From Anas platyrhynchos (lineage: Eukaryota > Chordata > Aves > Anseriformes > Anatidae), in the NCBI RefSeq assembly GCF_047663525.1, contig NC_092602.1, forward strand, positions 5,525,501 through 5,589,500: a stretch of DNA of 64,000 bases, written 5' to 3'. A model generated the notes under the pieces. That model saw only the letters and a list, made by a program, of their open reading frames with translations. It was not told the DNA's origin and did not search any database. The position numbers and the translations under genes were made by a program. Positions 11,991-24,000 of this stretch are shown here, in pieces (position 1 is the stretch's first letter; every line of letters starts with the position of its first letter).

Positions 11991-12545
11991 CCCAACTGGT
12001 TGACCACCTACTCAACCAGGTGACCACCCTATCAACCAGTTGATCACCTGGCCAACCAGTTGACCACCTACCCAACCAGGTGACCACCTACCCAACGGGG
12101 TGACCACCCAAACAACGGGGTAACCACCTAACCAATGGGGTGACCACTTACCCAACCAGGTGACCACCCAACCAACGGGGTGACCACCTACCCAACGGGG
12201 TGACCACCTAACCAGTTGACCACCTACCCGACCAGGTGACCACCCTATCAAACAGGTGACCACCTATCCAACCAGCTGACCACCTACCCAACCACTTGAC
12301 CACCCAACCAGGTGACCACCTACCCAATGGGGTGACCACCTACCCAACCAGTTGACCACCCAACCAGTTGACCACCAACCCAACCAGTTGACCACCAACC
12401 CAACCAGTTGACCACCTACCCAAGCAGTTGACCACCAACCCAACGGGGTGACCACCTAACCAGTTGACCACCAACCCAACCAGGTGACCACCAACCCAAC
12501 CAGTTGACCACCCACCCAACCAGTTGACCACCTACCCACCCCATT
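11990..12545. repeat. 20-bp minisatellite between NEFH and AP1B1
   Basis: The unit is about tgaccacctacccaaccagt, with variants ending in aacgggg or aaccagg. Units recur at 19-20 bases, giving roughly 27 copies. Minus-strand frames through it read as GWSPG/NWLG repeats and are not a gene. Confidence 0.92.
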
Positions 12546-12689
12546 GACCCCTTGCCCACCCACCACGCAGGGACCCCTTGACCCACGAGGGGCCATGGGC
12601 ACGGCGCCCCCCAGCAGCCCTGCACCCAACCATGGCCCCCCCCAAGCTAACCAGCACCTGTGCCCCCCCCCCGGCGGCCATGTCACCTA

Positions 12690-12870
12690 CACCACCGGCC
12701 AATCAGCGCAGCGGCAGCTCAGCCAATCAGCAGCCGGGCCCAGCCCAGCCAAAAAGCACCCCCGCAGTGCCCGGCCCTGGCAGTGGTCCCTGGGGGGGGG
12801 GGGGGACGGAGGGGCTGCAGCCCCCCAGCCCCGGGGCATGCTGGGACGGGGTTCCCCATGCGCATGGCAC
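12690..12870. promoter_or_regulatory. Promoter-like cluster: two CCAAT boxes, ZNF143-like core, half-NRF1
   Basis: Two perfect CCAATCAG boxes (NF-Y type) start at 12699 and 12723, 24 bases apart. GCATGCTGGG at about 12838, the reverse complement of the CCCAGCATGC core of ZNF143/STAF sites, and tgcgcatggc near 12859 follow. No coding exon recognised here is adjacent: NEFH starts 1.5 kb to the left and AP1B1 codes from 15086. Confidence 0.4.
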
Positions 12871-12917
12871 GCGCTGACCTTGAGGCGCGCCCTGCAGAGC
12901 TCTCCCTACTCATCACT

Positions 12918-12983
12918 TTTGGTTTATTTTTTTATTTTTTTTCCTTTTTTTTTTTTTTTTTCTCATTTTTTTCCCTGTGTCAG
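12918..12983 (+). other. T-rich tract ending in a splice-acceptor-like CAG
   Basis: About 60 bases of almost pure pyrimidine end in ccctgtgtcag followed by gacggagg. It could be the 3' splice site of an unrecognised noncoding exon on the plus strand, or simply a poly-T run. Confidence 0.25.
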
Positions 12984-13069
12984 GACGGAGGCGAGGTGTT
13001 TGAGCAAGCAGCGCGTTGGCAGGCAGAGCCGCTGCAGTGCTGGGCGGCGGCAGGATGCTGCAGTCCCAC

Positions 13070-13725
13070 CCCACCCCATAAAACCCCGTAACATCCCTGC
13101 ACCCCATCAACCCCCCATAACTCCCCCATAACCCTCCCACATCCCCCCATAACCCCCCATAACCCATCCCCACCCCCCATAACCACTATATAAATCCCCC
13201 CCACCCCATAACCCCCCACACCCCATAACCCCCTATAACATTCCCACACTCTATAACCCCCATAACCCCTGCACACCCCCCATACCCCCCCATACCCCCC
13301 CCATAACCCTGATAACCCCTCCATAACACCTCCCAGCCCCCATAACCCCCCTTAACCCATCCCCACCCCCCATAACCCCTATATAAATCCTCCACACCCC
13401 ATAACCCTCCACACCCCCATAACACCCCATAACCCCCCCACACCCCATAACCCCCCCATTAACCTCCCATAACATTCCCACACTCTACAACCCCCATAAC
13501 CCCCCCATACCCCCCCCATAACCCTGATAACCCCTCCATAACCCCCTCAGCCCCCATAACCCCCCATAACCCCTCCATAACCCCCCCAGCCCCTATATCC
13601 CCCCATAACCCCTCCATAACCCCCCATAACCCCCCCCCAGCCCCCATAACCCACCACAACCCCCCCCCCCCCACCCCATAACCCCCCCACAACCCCCCCC
13701 CCCCAACCCACACTCCCCACCCCCA
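13070..13725. repeat. CCCCATAAC-type tandem repeat upstream of AP1B1
   Basis: Dense short-unit repeat of cccccataac and close variants, with interspersed higher-order copies (for example ctatataaatcc near 13185 and 13380). The minus strand reads GTTATGGGG repeatedly, a G-run array resembling variant telomere repeats. All minus-strand open frames here are low-complexity products. Confidence 0.92.
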
Positions 13726-13983
13726 TCTCAGCACAGGGGCTCAGCGGGGTAGCCCCGATCCTTTTGGGGACACGGTGGCTCCGGGGGGGGGGGGACACGG
13801 GACGACACAGCCCTGCCCTCCCCCCCCCTCCCTGTCACACCTCCTGTCCCCGTGCCCTTCCCCATGTCCCCTGTCCCCCCCCCCCCAGCTCCCCACACCC
13901 ATCCCTGTCCCCTCCCCCTCCCCCTGTCCTGTCCCCACTGTCCCCAACCCTGTCCCCCCCGTGTCCCCCCCGTCCCCTCCCCG

Positions 13984-14129
13984 TGTCCCCCCCCCCGCCC
14001 CCTTCCCCCAGGCCCCGCCCCCCGCCCCGGAACCGCTCCCGCCCCGCGCTCACTTCCGCTGGGGCCGGGGGCGGCGGGGCCGGGACCGGGGCCGGGCCGG
14101 GGACAGGGACGGGGACGGGGACGGGGCAG
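13984..14129 (+). promoter_or_regulatory. AP1B1: AP1B1 CpG promoter and probable noncoding first exon
   Basis: A GC-box-rich stretch (ccccgccccccgccccgg) is followed by cgctcacttccgctgg, whose complement GCGGAAGTG is an ETS/GABP-type site, and then G-rich sequence ending gggcag|gtgcgg at 14129, a good donor. Vertebrate AP1B1 has a noncoding first exon, and a matching acceptor (ccccccgcag) lies at 15069, 16 bases before the ATG. The transcription start is not defined. Confidence 0.5.
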
Positions 14130-14204
14130 GTGCGGGGGGGGCCGGGACCGGGCCGGGAGGGGACCGAGAGGGGCAGGGGGCGGGCTGCGGGCACACGGGG
14201 TGGG

Positions 14205-15020
14205 ACCGGGACCGAGATCCGGATCCGGATCCGGATTGGGACTGGGATTGGGGCTGGGATTGGGTTTGGGATTAGGACTGGGATCGGGATTGGGATTGGG
14301 GTCGGGACCGGCTGGGGCCGATCGGGGCCGATCCGGGCCGGGGGCCAGCTGCAGCCACACGGGGTGCAGGGATTGGGACGGGGATCCGGATCTCGACCGG
14401 GATCTGGATCGGGATTGGGATCGGGACTGGGATTGGGATTGGGCTTGGGACTGGGACCGAGACTGGGACTGGGACTGACCGTGGCTGATCGGGGCCAGGG
14501 GCCAGCTGTGGTACCCTGGGGTGCTGGGATTTGGACCAGGATCTGGATCTGGACCAGGATCCGGATCGTGATTGGGATTGGATTTGGGATTAGGATCGGG
14601 ACTGGGACCAGGATCGGGACTGGGACTGGGGCTGATTGGGGCCATGGTCATCTGTGGCTCCCTGGGGTGCTGGGATCAGGACCAGGATCTGGATCTGGAC
14701 CAGGATCCGGATCGGGATTAGGTCTGGGACCAGGATTGGGATTGGGACTGGGACTGGGACCAACCAGGTCTGACTGGGGCTGATGAGGGCTGGGGCTGAG
14801 CTGCAGCACCACAGGGTGGTGGGAGCAGGATCAGGACTGGGATTGGGACTGGGATTAGGATTAGGACTGGGACTGGAATCAGGATTAGGACTGGTACTTG
14901 GATCAGGACTGGGACCGACTGGGGCTGATCGGGGCCGGGGCAAGCTGCAGCCCCCCTGGGTGCTGGGACTGGGACTGGGACCGGGACAGGGATCAGGATC
15001 CAGATCTGGATCAGGTCCTG
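14205..15020 (+). repeat. GGGATT/GGGACT/GGATCC-type repeat in the probable AP1B1 intron 1
   Basis: About 800 bases of hexamer-like units (gggatt, gggact, gggatc, ggatcc) with four diverged higher-order copies containing phrases like ggctgatcggggccgggg. It is G-rich on the AP1B1 sense strand. Open frames through it on both strands are low complexity. Confidence 0.9.
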
Positions 15021-15069
15021 GGCGCTTTTGGGATAAAACCCCCCCAAATCAGTGAATTTCCCCCCGCAG

Positions 15070-18000
15070 CAGGCGCGGCGGCACCATGACGGACTCCAAG
15101 TACTTCACCACCACCAAGAAAGGTGAGGGGGGGCCCGGGCCGGCCCTGAGGGGTTTCGGGGGGCTCCCAGGGCCCGTCCCCATGCCCGCCCGTCCCCCCC
15201 GGCCCCAGGGGAGATCTTCGAGCTGAAGGCCGAGCTCAACAGCGACAAGAAGGAGAAGAAGAAGGAGGCCGTGAAGAAGGTGATCGCCTCCATGACCGTC
15301 GGCAAGGACGTCAGGTGCGCGGCCCCGCTGCCGGCTTTTGGGGTGGGATTCCCTCCTTTCGGGGCTCTCCGAGGGGGCAGCAGGCGGCTCCCGGCGCTCC
15401 CCCAGCCCCATAAAGCTGCCTGGGCCTTGGGGGTGCTCCTGCGGGGTGCTGCTGGGGTTGGGCTGGGACTTAGAGGTCCCCAGTGCCAGCCACCATCGTG
15501 TCACCCCATGGCCCTCCGTGTCACCCCATGGCCCTCTGTGTCACCCCATGTCCCTCCGTGTCACCCCATGTCCCTCCGTGTCCCACCATGTCCCTTCATG
15601 TCCCACCACCTCCTGTCATATCCCTCTGTGTCCTACCATGTCCCTTCATGTCCCATGTCCATCATGTCCCTTTTTTGTCTCACCTCGTCCCTTCATGTCC
15701 CATTCTGTCCTTCTGTGCCCCACCGTGTCCCCTCGTGTCCCATTGTGTCCCCTTGTGTCCCAGTGTGTCCAATTGTGTCCCACCATATCCCATTGTGTCC
15801 CCTCATGTCCCACCGTATCCCATCGTGTCCCATCCCATCCCTCCATGTCCCACCCCGTCCCCCCATTTCCCCCCACATCCCTCACACACCTCCCCCCCAC
15901 CCCCCCACTCACCCACCCCCTCAACCACCCTCACCTGGTGGCCGCACTCTCCCAGAACAACAGGGCCACACCATCCCCGGTGTGGGGACACCCCCATTGA
16001 CCCCCCCGTGTCCCCCTTTTCCCCCCTTTTCCCCACCGGGGGCCCGCTGCGCTCGGTGGCGAAGCGGCTCCTGCGTTGCAGCGCGCTGTTCCCGGACGTG
16101 GTCAACTGCATGCAGACGGACAACCTGGAGCTGAAGAAGCTGGTCTACCTCTACCTGATGAACTACGCCAAGAGCCAGCCCGACATGGCCATTATGGCCG
16201 TCAACACCTTCGTCAAGGTGAGGGGGGGTTCCCCACGGGGCGGCCCGGTTGTCATCGGGGTTCGCCTCGCGCCGGGAGAGAGGGGGACGTGGTCCCGCAG
16301 AGCACGGGGGGGAAAATGGTTTTGGAGAGGTTGCGGTGGGGTTGGGAGATGGGGAGGGAGGTTGCTGCGGTGGGGGGGTTTGGTGGGGAGTTTGGGGTTG
16401 GGTGGGTTTTTGGGTTGGTTTGGTTTGAAAGGAAAAAAAGCAGTTTGCCCGTCGGGGTGTGCGCCGGGGCTGGTGGCTGTTCTGCGGGGTTTGGGACCTC
16501 GGTGGGATGGTTCCTGGGGCAGCTTTGGAGCGGTTTTGGTGTTAAAGCTCCGTTGTGCTCCGGTTTTTGGAAGGAGATGAGCCCCCTCCTGCGGGAGGCA
16601 CCCTCACTTCACCTCCTCTCCCAGCCTGAGCACTAAAACCCCGAGGTTTTGGGAACCCGAAGGAGAATCAAGGGTTGTGGCCGCAGGAGCTGGGAGTCTG
16701 CCCGTCCCCATGTGTCCCCCCAGGACTGTGAGGACCCGAACCCGCTGATCCGGGCGCTGGCCGTGCGCACCATGGGCTGCATCCGCGTGGACAAGATCAC
16801 CGAGTACCTCTGCGAGCCCCTGCGCAAGTGCCTGAAGGACGAGGACCCCTACGTGCGCAAGACGGCGGCCGTCTGCGTGGCCAAGCTCCACGACATCAAC
16901 GCCCAGCTGGTGGAGGACCAGGGCTTCCTGGACACCCTCAAGGACCTCATCTCGGACTCCAACCCCATGGTGATTAGGGTTTGCCTTCGCCCTCCTGCTT
17001 TCCTCCATCTCCACGCCCTCGCTCCCGTGCTGCCCTTCGGTTCTCGGCCCCTTTTTGGTGCTCGGCAGCCCCTGGTGCTTCAGCAGCCGACCCTGGGGCT
17101 GCGTTCTGGGTTGTGGAACCGTGTCCTGGCCATGGGGCTGTTTAATTAATTAATCCCTGTGCTATTAGCTCCTGCTCCCTAGGGGATCGGGGCGGGTAGC
17201 AGCAGGGGAGCTGCTGCCTGGGGATTTTGTGCTCTTCCCACGGCTGCTGTCAGCTCAGACCCTCTGCAGCTGCGGGGAGGGGGACGGGAGGAATCAAAGC
17301 TTTGGGGTTTGCCCACACAGCTCGCCGAGCAGCCCGACCCCCCAGGCGGGGGGAGCCTGGCGCCCAGATGTCGGTAGCGGGGGGCCCACGCCGAGGACGC
17401 AGCTCATCCTCCTCCTGGAGCAGCCTCCCCCCCGGGGGCGTTCCGCACGGCTCTGTTCCCATCGGGTGTCCCCGTCCCCTCCCCAGGTGGTGGCCAACGC
17501 GGTGGCGGCGCTGTCGGAGATCGCGGAGTCGCACCCGAGCAGCAACCTGCTGGACCTCAACCCCCAGTCCATCAACAAGCTGCTCACCGCCCTCAACGAG
17601 TGCACCGAGTGGGGCCAGATCTTCATCCTGGACTGCCTGGCCAACTACATGCCCAAGGACGACCGGGAGGCGCAGAGGTGAGGGAGGCTGGGGGATCTTC
17701 AGTGGTGGCCGCCTGCTGTGCTGCAAGCTGCCGACGTTCCTTGGGGTTTTAAGTGGGTCGCTGGGCTCTCACTGCCTCTTTCCCTCTTTTTTTTTTCTTT
17801 TTTTTTTCTCCTTTTCCAGCATCTGTGAGCGGGTGACGCCCCGGCTGTCCCACGCCAACTCGGCGGTGGTGCTCTCGGCGGTGAAGGTGCTGATGAAGTT
17901 CATGGAGATGCTCTCCAAGGACCTGGACTACTACGGCACGCTGCTGAAGAAGCTGGCCCCGCCGCTGGTCACCCTGCTGTCCGCCGAGCCCGAGCTGCAG

Positions 18001-21000
18001 TACGTGGCTCTCCGCAACATCAACCTCATCGTGCAGAAGAGGTGCGTGCCCTCCTTCCCCGTCCTCCAGCCCCCCCGAGGCGCTGGTTCTGTCGTTTCAG
18101 TCTGCCGAGGAGTTTTTGTGACTCCTTCCGACCTGGAAGGAGTCCCGAGTCCTCCAAGTCCCCGTGTCCCTTGGCCAGGTGACGTTGCCGGAGGGCAGGA
18201 GGTGGCCGAGGCCCCGTGATGGTGCTCGGGGCCAGCTGGAGAGCTGCAAGCAGATGCCCCATCGCCGCTGTGACCTATTAAAATTAGCAGCAGCTTCTGG
18301 GGGGGGTGGAAAGCAATTAGCGCCCCTGCCAGGGGGTGTGCGGACAGCAGCTTGGCTCCTCGGGGACCTGGCTTCCCCCTGCCAGTTTGGCCCTGGTGTC
18401 CCTGCTCCCCCAGGGGGTCCCTCCCGACCTGTCCAGCGTCCCCTGTTGCATTGCAGCTGCTCTTTATTTGCAGCAAGGTCGGGCGTGCGTCCGCAAAGAG
18501 GAGCCAAGGGAGAGAGCTGCCAGGGGAAAATTGTGGTGTCTTGAAGTCCCGGGCACTGAGCAGCCCCAAAACCTCGTGCTTACGGCCGGGCAGCCTCATC
18601 TTCCTGGCCCGGAACCTTGTGGCAGCTCCAAGCTCCACTCACCTGGGCCAGATCCCTCAATCACCGCTTTTCCTTGCCCTCCCCCCCCCAGGCCCGAAAT
18701 CCTGAAGCACGAGATGAAGGTGTTCTTCGTCAAGTACAACGACCCCATCTACGTCAAGCTGGAGAAGCTGGACATCATGATCCGCCTGGCTTCCCAGGCC
18801 AACATCGCGCAGGTCGGGCTGCGGGCGGACACGAGGGGCCTTGGCCACCCCGATAACTCTTCCCCCTGCTCCGGCACCAGCGGGGCTGTGGCTGCCCCGT
18901 GAAATTCCCGATCCATCCAGCTGGGATTTGGGGCATTGCATTAGGGGGGATCCGTGGCTCGAGGGCTTTATTGAGGGCTCACATCCTCACCCCCCCGGCA
19001 GGTGCTGGCGGAGCTGAAGGAATACGCCACGGAGGTGGACGTGGACTTTGTCAGGAAGGCGGTGCGAGCCATCGGCCGCTGCGCCATCAAGGTGGAGGTG
19101 AGGCTGGTGGGGGGGGGACACGGGCACCTCAGCACGCTGTCCTTTGGCTCACCGTGTGTCCTGCTGCCGGGCAGGCATCCTGCTCGTGCTGGGCGAGCTG
19201 GAGGCTTTGCAGCCCAAAAAGGATCCCCGAGGAGCCTCGGTGGGGCGTGGGGGTGGCTCAGAGCGGTTCCGTGGGGCTCAAGGAGCGCGTCCCAGCCCCT
19301 CTGGTTTAGGATTTGGGGCGCAAAAAAGGGGAGGCAGCAGCTGTGTGTGTGTCCCTTCTGCTCCACGCTGGGTTTGGGGCACGCAGGGGTGTGGTGAGGG
19401 TGTGAGGGCATCGCTGACCGAATCCCCCCCACAGCAATCGGCGGAGCGCTGCGTCAGCACCCTGCTGGACCTCATCCAGACCAAGGTCAACTACGTGGTG
19501 CAGGAGGCCATCGTCGTCATCAAGGACATCTTCCGCAAGTACCCCAACAAGTGCGTGGGGCGAGGGGCAGGACGGGGCTCCCCCCAGCCCCTAACCTGCT
19601 GCTCCCAGTGCGGGGATAACCAGCGAGCCAGCGGTCTGTGCCAGGAGCCAGTGGTTTGGAGAGGGTGGGGACCAGACAAACGGGGCCAAGAAGTGAATTC
19701 TCCAAAGGGGCTGGCACGGGCAGTGTCCCAGAGTGTGTTTTGCTTAGCAAACATCCCTGTGTTATGCCTGGGGTTCATCTCTGGATACAGAAGCGATGGT
19801 GCACGCAGTCCTTGGCTTGGCTTCTCTAAAAAACTAATTCTGGAGAGCGGGGTTTTCCATATATCCCCCCATCTTCCTTCCCATTACCCAAACGGGCTCT
19901 CTTGGCACAGATAATTGAAAGTGGCCACGCATCCCAAAAGCAAAGCTCCTTCTGCAAGCAGCTCGGGTGCCAACAGGCATGCTTACAGGACAGAAACAGG
20001 CAATGAGAGCTTCCCAGGAGCCAAATAACCATTTTCAGATGGTGATGCGTCGCTTTTGTTCCCCTTTGCTTGCTCGGAGCCTTCCTGTCGGAAAAGGGGA
20101 ACTTTGTGGGAGCAGCAGGAACAGCCCTGCTGCGGGTGACGGGGCGATGTGAGGGAGGGGAGCTGGGGCTTTGGAGTGAGCTGTCCCTGCCCCGGCAGGT
20201 ACGAGAGCGTCATCGCTACCCTGTGCGAGAACCTCGACTCCCTGGACGAGCCCGAGGCGCGGGCTGCCATGATCTGGATCGTGGGCGAGTACGCCGAGCG
20301 CATCGACAACGCCGACGAGCTGCTGGAGAGCTTCCTGGAGGGCTTCCACGACGAGAGCACCCAGGTGTGGCGGGGTTTTGGGGACAAAGCGAGTGTCTCG
20401 GGGTCCCGGAGGTGTCCTCACAGCTCCTCGTGCGGCGCTGGCTGCGGGGCACCCTCTGTGAAGCGCCCCCCGGGCACCTTCCCCTCGTCACTTGGTGCCA
20501 GCGCGGGGTCTGCCCTTTGGAGCTGCTCTGGGGGGGCTGCTCACGCCTGCCCCTTCAGCTGGGGCGGGTGATTTTGCAAGGGAAATGATGGAAATTTCCT
20601 CCGGCATGTGCGGGGAGAGCTCACGCCTTCCTGCTCTGCCTGTCCCTCTGTCCTGGTGCCCGCAGGTCCAGCTGCAGCTGCTGACGGCCATCGTCAAGCT
20701 GTTCCTGAAGAAGCCCACCGAGACCCAGGAGCTGGTGCAGCAAGTCCTGAGCTTGGCCACGCAGGTGGGTACCGGCTCCCCGCACGGCTTCCCCTACCCC
20801 AAATTTCAGCGCTGACCCCCGGGGGGCTTCCCGCAGGACTCGGACAACCCCGACCTGCGGGACCGCGGCTACATCTACTGGCGCCTGCTCTCCACCGACC
20901 CCGTGGCCGCCAAGGAGGTGGTGCTGGCCGAGAAGCCCCTCATCTCCGAGGAGACCGACCTGATCGAGCCCACGCTGCTGGACGAGCTCATCTGCTACAT

Positions 21001-24000
21001 CGGGACCCTCGCCTCCGTCTACCACAAGCCGCCCAGCGCCTTCGTGGAAGGGAGCCGAGGGGTGGTGCACAAGAGCTTGCCCCCGCGAACGGGCTCGTGA
21101 GTGTCCCCTCCTCGCTGCCAGCTGGCCCCGACGCCCACGGGGACGTCCAGAGCTGGGTGGTGGGATTAGGGGGGGGGACGCCGAGCTGGGCTGGCTGCCC
21201 CCAATGTGGTCCCAGCGGGGCTGGGTAGGGTGGGCATCCCTACGGGGGGGTTCCCTGTAGGAGCAGGGTGGACTCCGTGCTGTGCTCAGCCTGCAGATCC
21301 GAGGTTTTAGGTGGGAGGTGGTGTTTGGAGCTCTGTGGGGTGGGACATCTTGCCCCGAAGCCCACCAGGGTGGCTCTCAGCCCCGGGGGCTCCAGCAGAG
21401 CCCTCCAGCATCCCACCCTTGTCCTTCCCCGCAGGAGCGAGAGCGCCGAGAGCCCCGAGGCAGCCCCCTCGGGCGGGCAGGCGGCGGAGCAGCCGGCCGT
21501 CATCCCCGCGCAGGGAGACCTGCTGGGAGATCTGCTCAACCTGGACCTGGGCCCCCCGGTCAGCGGGCCCCCCCTCGCCGCCTCCTCCGTGCAGATGGGT
21601 GCCGTGGACCTCCTGGGAGGGGGCCTGGACAGCCTGGTGGGTCGCCGTGCCGCGTGCTCCTGCCCCGGGGATGGATGTGGGGGCTCCTGGGGGTGGGTTT
21701 GTCTTCACCTGGAGGTGTCTGGGCTTAATGAGGGGTGCTAATTAACCTCATTAGCTGGAGCAGGGCTCCTATCTCCTGTCTCTCTCTCTCTTTTTTTTCT
21801 CTTGGCTTCTCTCTGCATGCGCCTGGCTCTCCTCTCCGCCTTGCCTGCTTCTGCTTGGAGATGGGGGACGAGTCGGAAGGGGTACGCACCGGCCCTTTTC
21901 TTACCCCTCTAGCCCCCTGCCCACCCCCGCAGCCCCCTGCCCCCAGGGCTGGGTGCGGAGCTGCCCCCGCCGCGTCCTGGGGACCCCTCCGGGGACAGCC
22001 AGCCCCCGAAGCCCTCAGCCTTCACCCCTCTGCCTCTCGGCATGCGTGGGGAGCCCTAGCGACCCCGAGCCCTCGCTCACCCACACCAAAGCTTTTGGGA
22101 CGTGCCCGTTATGGGGTGTCCCGTGGGGCCCCTCGGCACCGACAGCGCTCTCTTGTCTCTTGCAGCTGCGCAGCGATGTGGGAGGCAGCCCCGCCGTGAG
22201 TGCCCTCGCGCCCCTGGCATCTTCCTCTTCCTCCTCTTTTTTTCCTCCTCCTCCTCCTCCTCCTCCCCGCGGTGTCCCCTGACCCTCTCTCGTGTCCCCC
22301 ACAGATGGGAGGCGGCGGTGGCTTCACGGCACCCGGCCCCGCGGTGCCGGCCAGCATGGGAGCGCCCCTCGGCAGCGGCCTCGGGGACCTCTTCGACCTC
22401 ACCGGCGGCGTGGGGACCCTGTCAGGCTCCTACGTGGCTCCCAAATCGGTGAGTCTGGCTGCCCAGGGCTGGCTTCGCTCACCGAAACGTTCATTTTGGG
22501 GTAAAACCAGACGGATTCCACCTCTCCACCCAGGTGTGGCTCCCTGCCATGAAAGCCAAGGGGCTGGAGATCTCCGGCACCTTCAGCCGCCAGGTGGGCT
22601 CCATCTCCATGGACCTGGTGCTGACCAACAAAGCCCTGCAGGTCATGTCTGACTTCGCCATCCAGTTCAACCGCAACAGGTAGGGGGTGGCGGGGGGCTG
22701 CTGGGGGTGGCGGGGGGCTGGTGGGGGTGGCAGCCCCCCCGGGAACGGCCTCTCCTGATGACCCTTCCCTCCCTGATGGCGCCGACGTGATGGTGGCCAA
22801 GGAGAAGCCTCTGAGAAGTTGTCTGAGGAGGCTGTTCCCCGGGGCACGACGGCAATTTGGGTGTGGGGTGTCCTCGTTTGTTCTCCTGGGGGAGCCAACA
22901 CTCTGTCCAGGGGTTGCTCCTGGTGGGGGGGCACCAAAAATCAGCAGAAATCTGGAGGAGAAGGGTGGGTGCCGGGCTGGGGGGCCACCTCACATTGCCC
23001 CAGGATGGGCAAAGCAGGAACGGGTTGGGCTCTTGGAGGGGATTGGGGTGCAAGGAGCTGAGCTGGGGGGGGTCCCAGAGCCGGCAGCGGGACCCCCCTT
23101 GCCCTGACACCCCCCCCAAACCTCTCCCCGTGTCCCCCCCCCCTCCCAGTTTCGGCCTGGCCCCGGCCGCCCCCCTGCAGGTCCACGCGCCGCTGGCCCC
23201 CAACCAGTCGGTGGAGATCTCGCTGCCCCTCAACACGGTGGGCTCCGTCATGAAGATGGATCCCCTCAACAACCTGCAGGTGGGGGCACCCCTGGCTCTT
23301 TTTTCCCCCCTCCCCAGGGGCTGATTTTGGGGCCCTGCTGTGGGTCAGAGCAGGTGCTGATGTCCCCGTGTCCTCCCCTTCCCAGGTGGCGGTGAAGAAC
23401 AACATCGACGTCTTCTACTTCAGCACCCTCTACCCTCTGCACATCCTCTTCGTGGAGGATGGGAAGATGGGTGAGTGGGGGCACGGGGGCTCACCCCCCT
23501 TCTCCTCAAATCCTCCCGGCCCCGTTCCCAGCCGTGGGAGCCCCCAAAAAGCTGGAATCCCATGGGAATCTGTGGTGCCTGAGGGGGCTTTGGGGCACCA
23601 CCGCTCATCCCCGAGGCAGCGGGGTGAGGTTGGTCTCGGGGGGGTGCTCCCCTCGGCCCTGGGGGGGCTGCACAGCCTGACCTAGAGGCTGGGGGCTGGG
23701 GGGGGAGCCAGGGATGCTCTGGTGGCCCCAAAACCCGGTGGTGTGGTGGCTGCAGAGCGGCAGATGTTCCTGGCCACCTGGAAGGACATCCCCAACGAGA
23801 ACGAAGCCCAGTTCCAGATCAAGGACTGCTCCCTCGGCGCAGGTGGGTCCGAACCCTCCCCGGGGGGCTCTCAAGGGGCTCTCAAGCCCCCAGCTGGTGC
23901 TGAGCCTTTTTCTGTCCCCCCCCCCGTCCCCCAAAGACGCCGCCAGCAGCAAGCTGCAAGGCAGCAACATCTTCACCATCGCCAAGAGGACGGTGGAGGG

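Noticed and set aside
11990-13725. CRISPR-like look of regularly spaced repeats
   Set aside because: Units are contiguous and diverge gradually with no unique spacers, leader or cas genes, and the context is a vertebrate genome. They are minisatellites.
13764-14783. 339-residue plus-strand frame across the AP1B1 promoter and intron 1
   Set aside because: It reads through C runs and the GGGATT repeat as low-complexity GIGIGTG; AP1B1 uses a different start with full-length homology.
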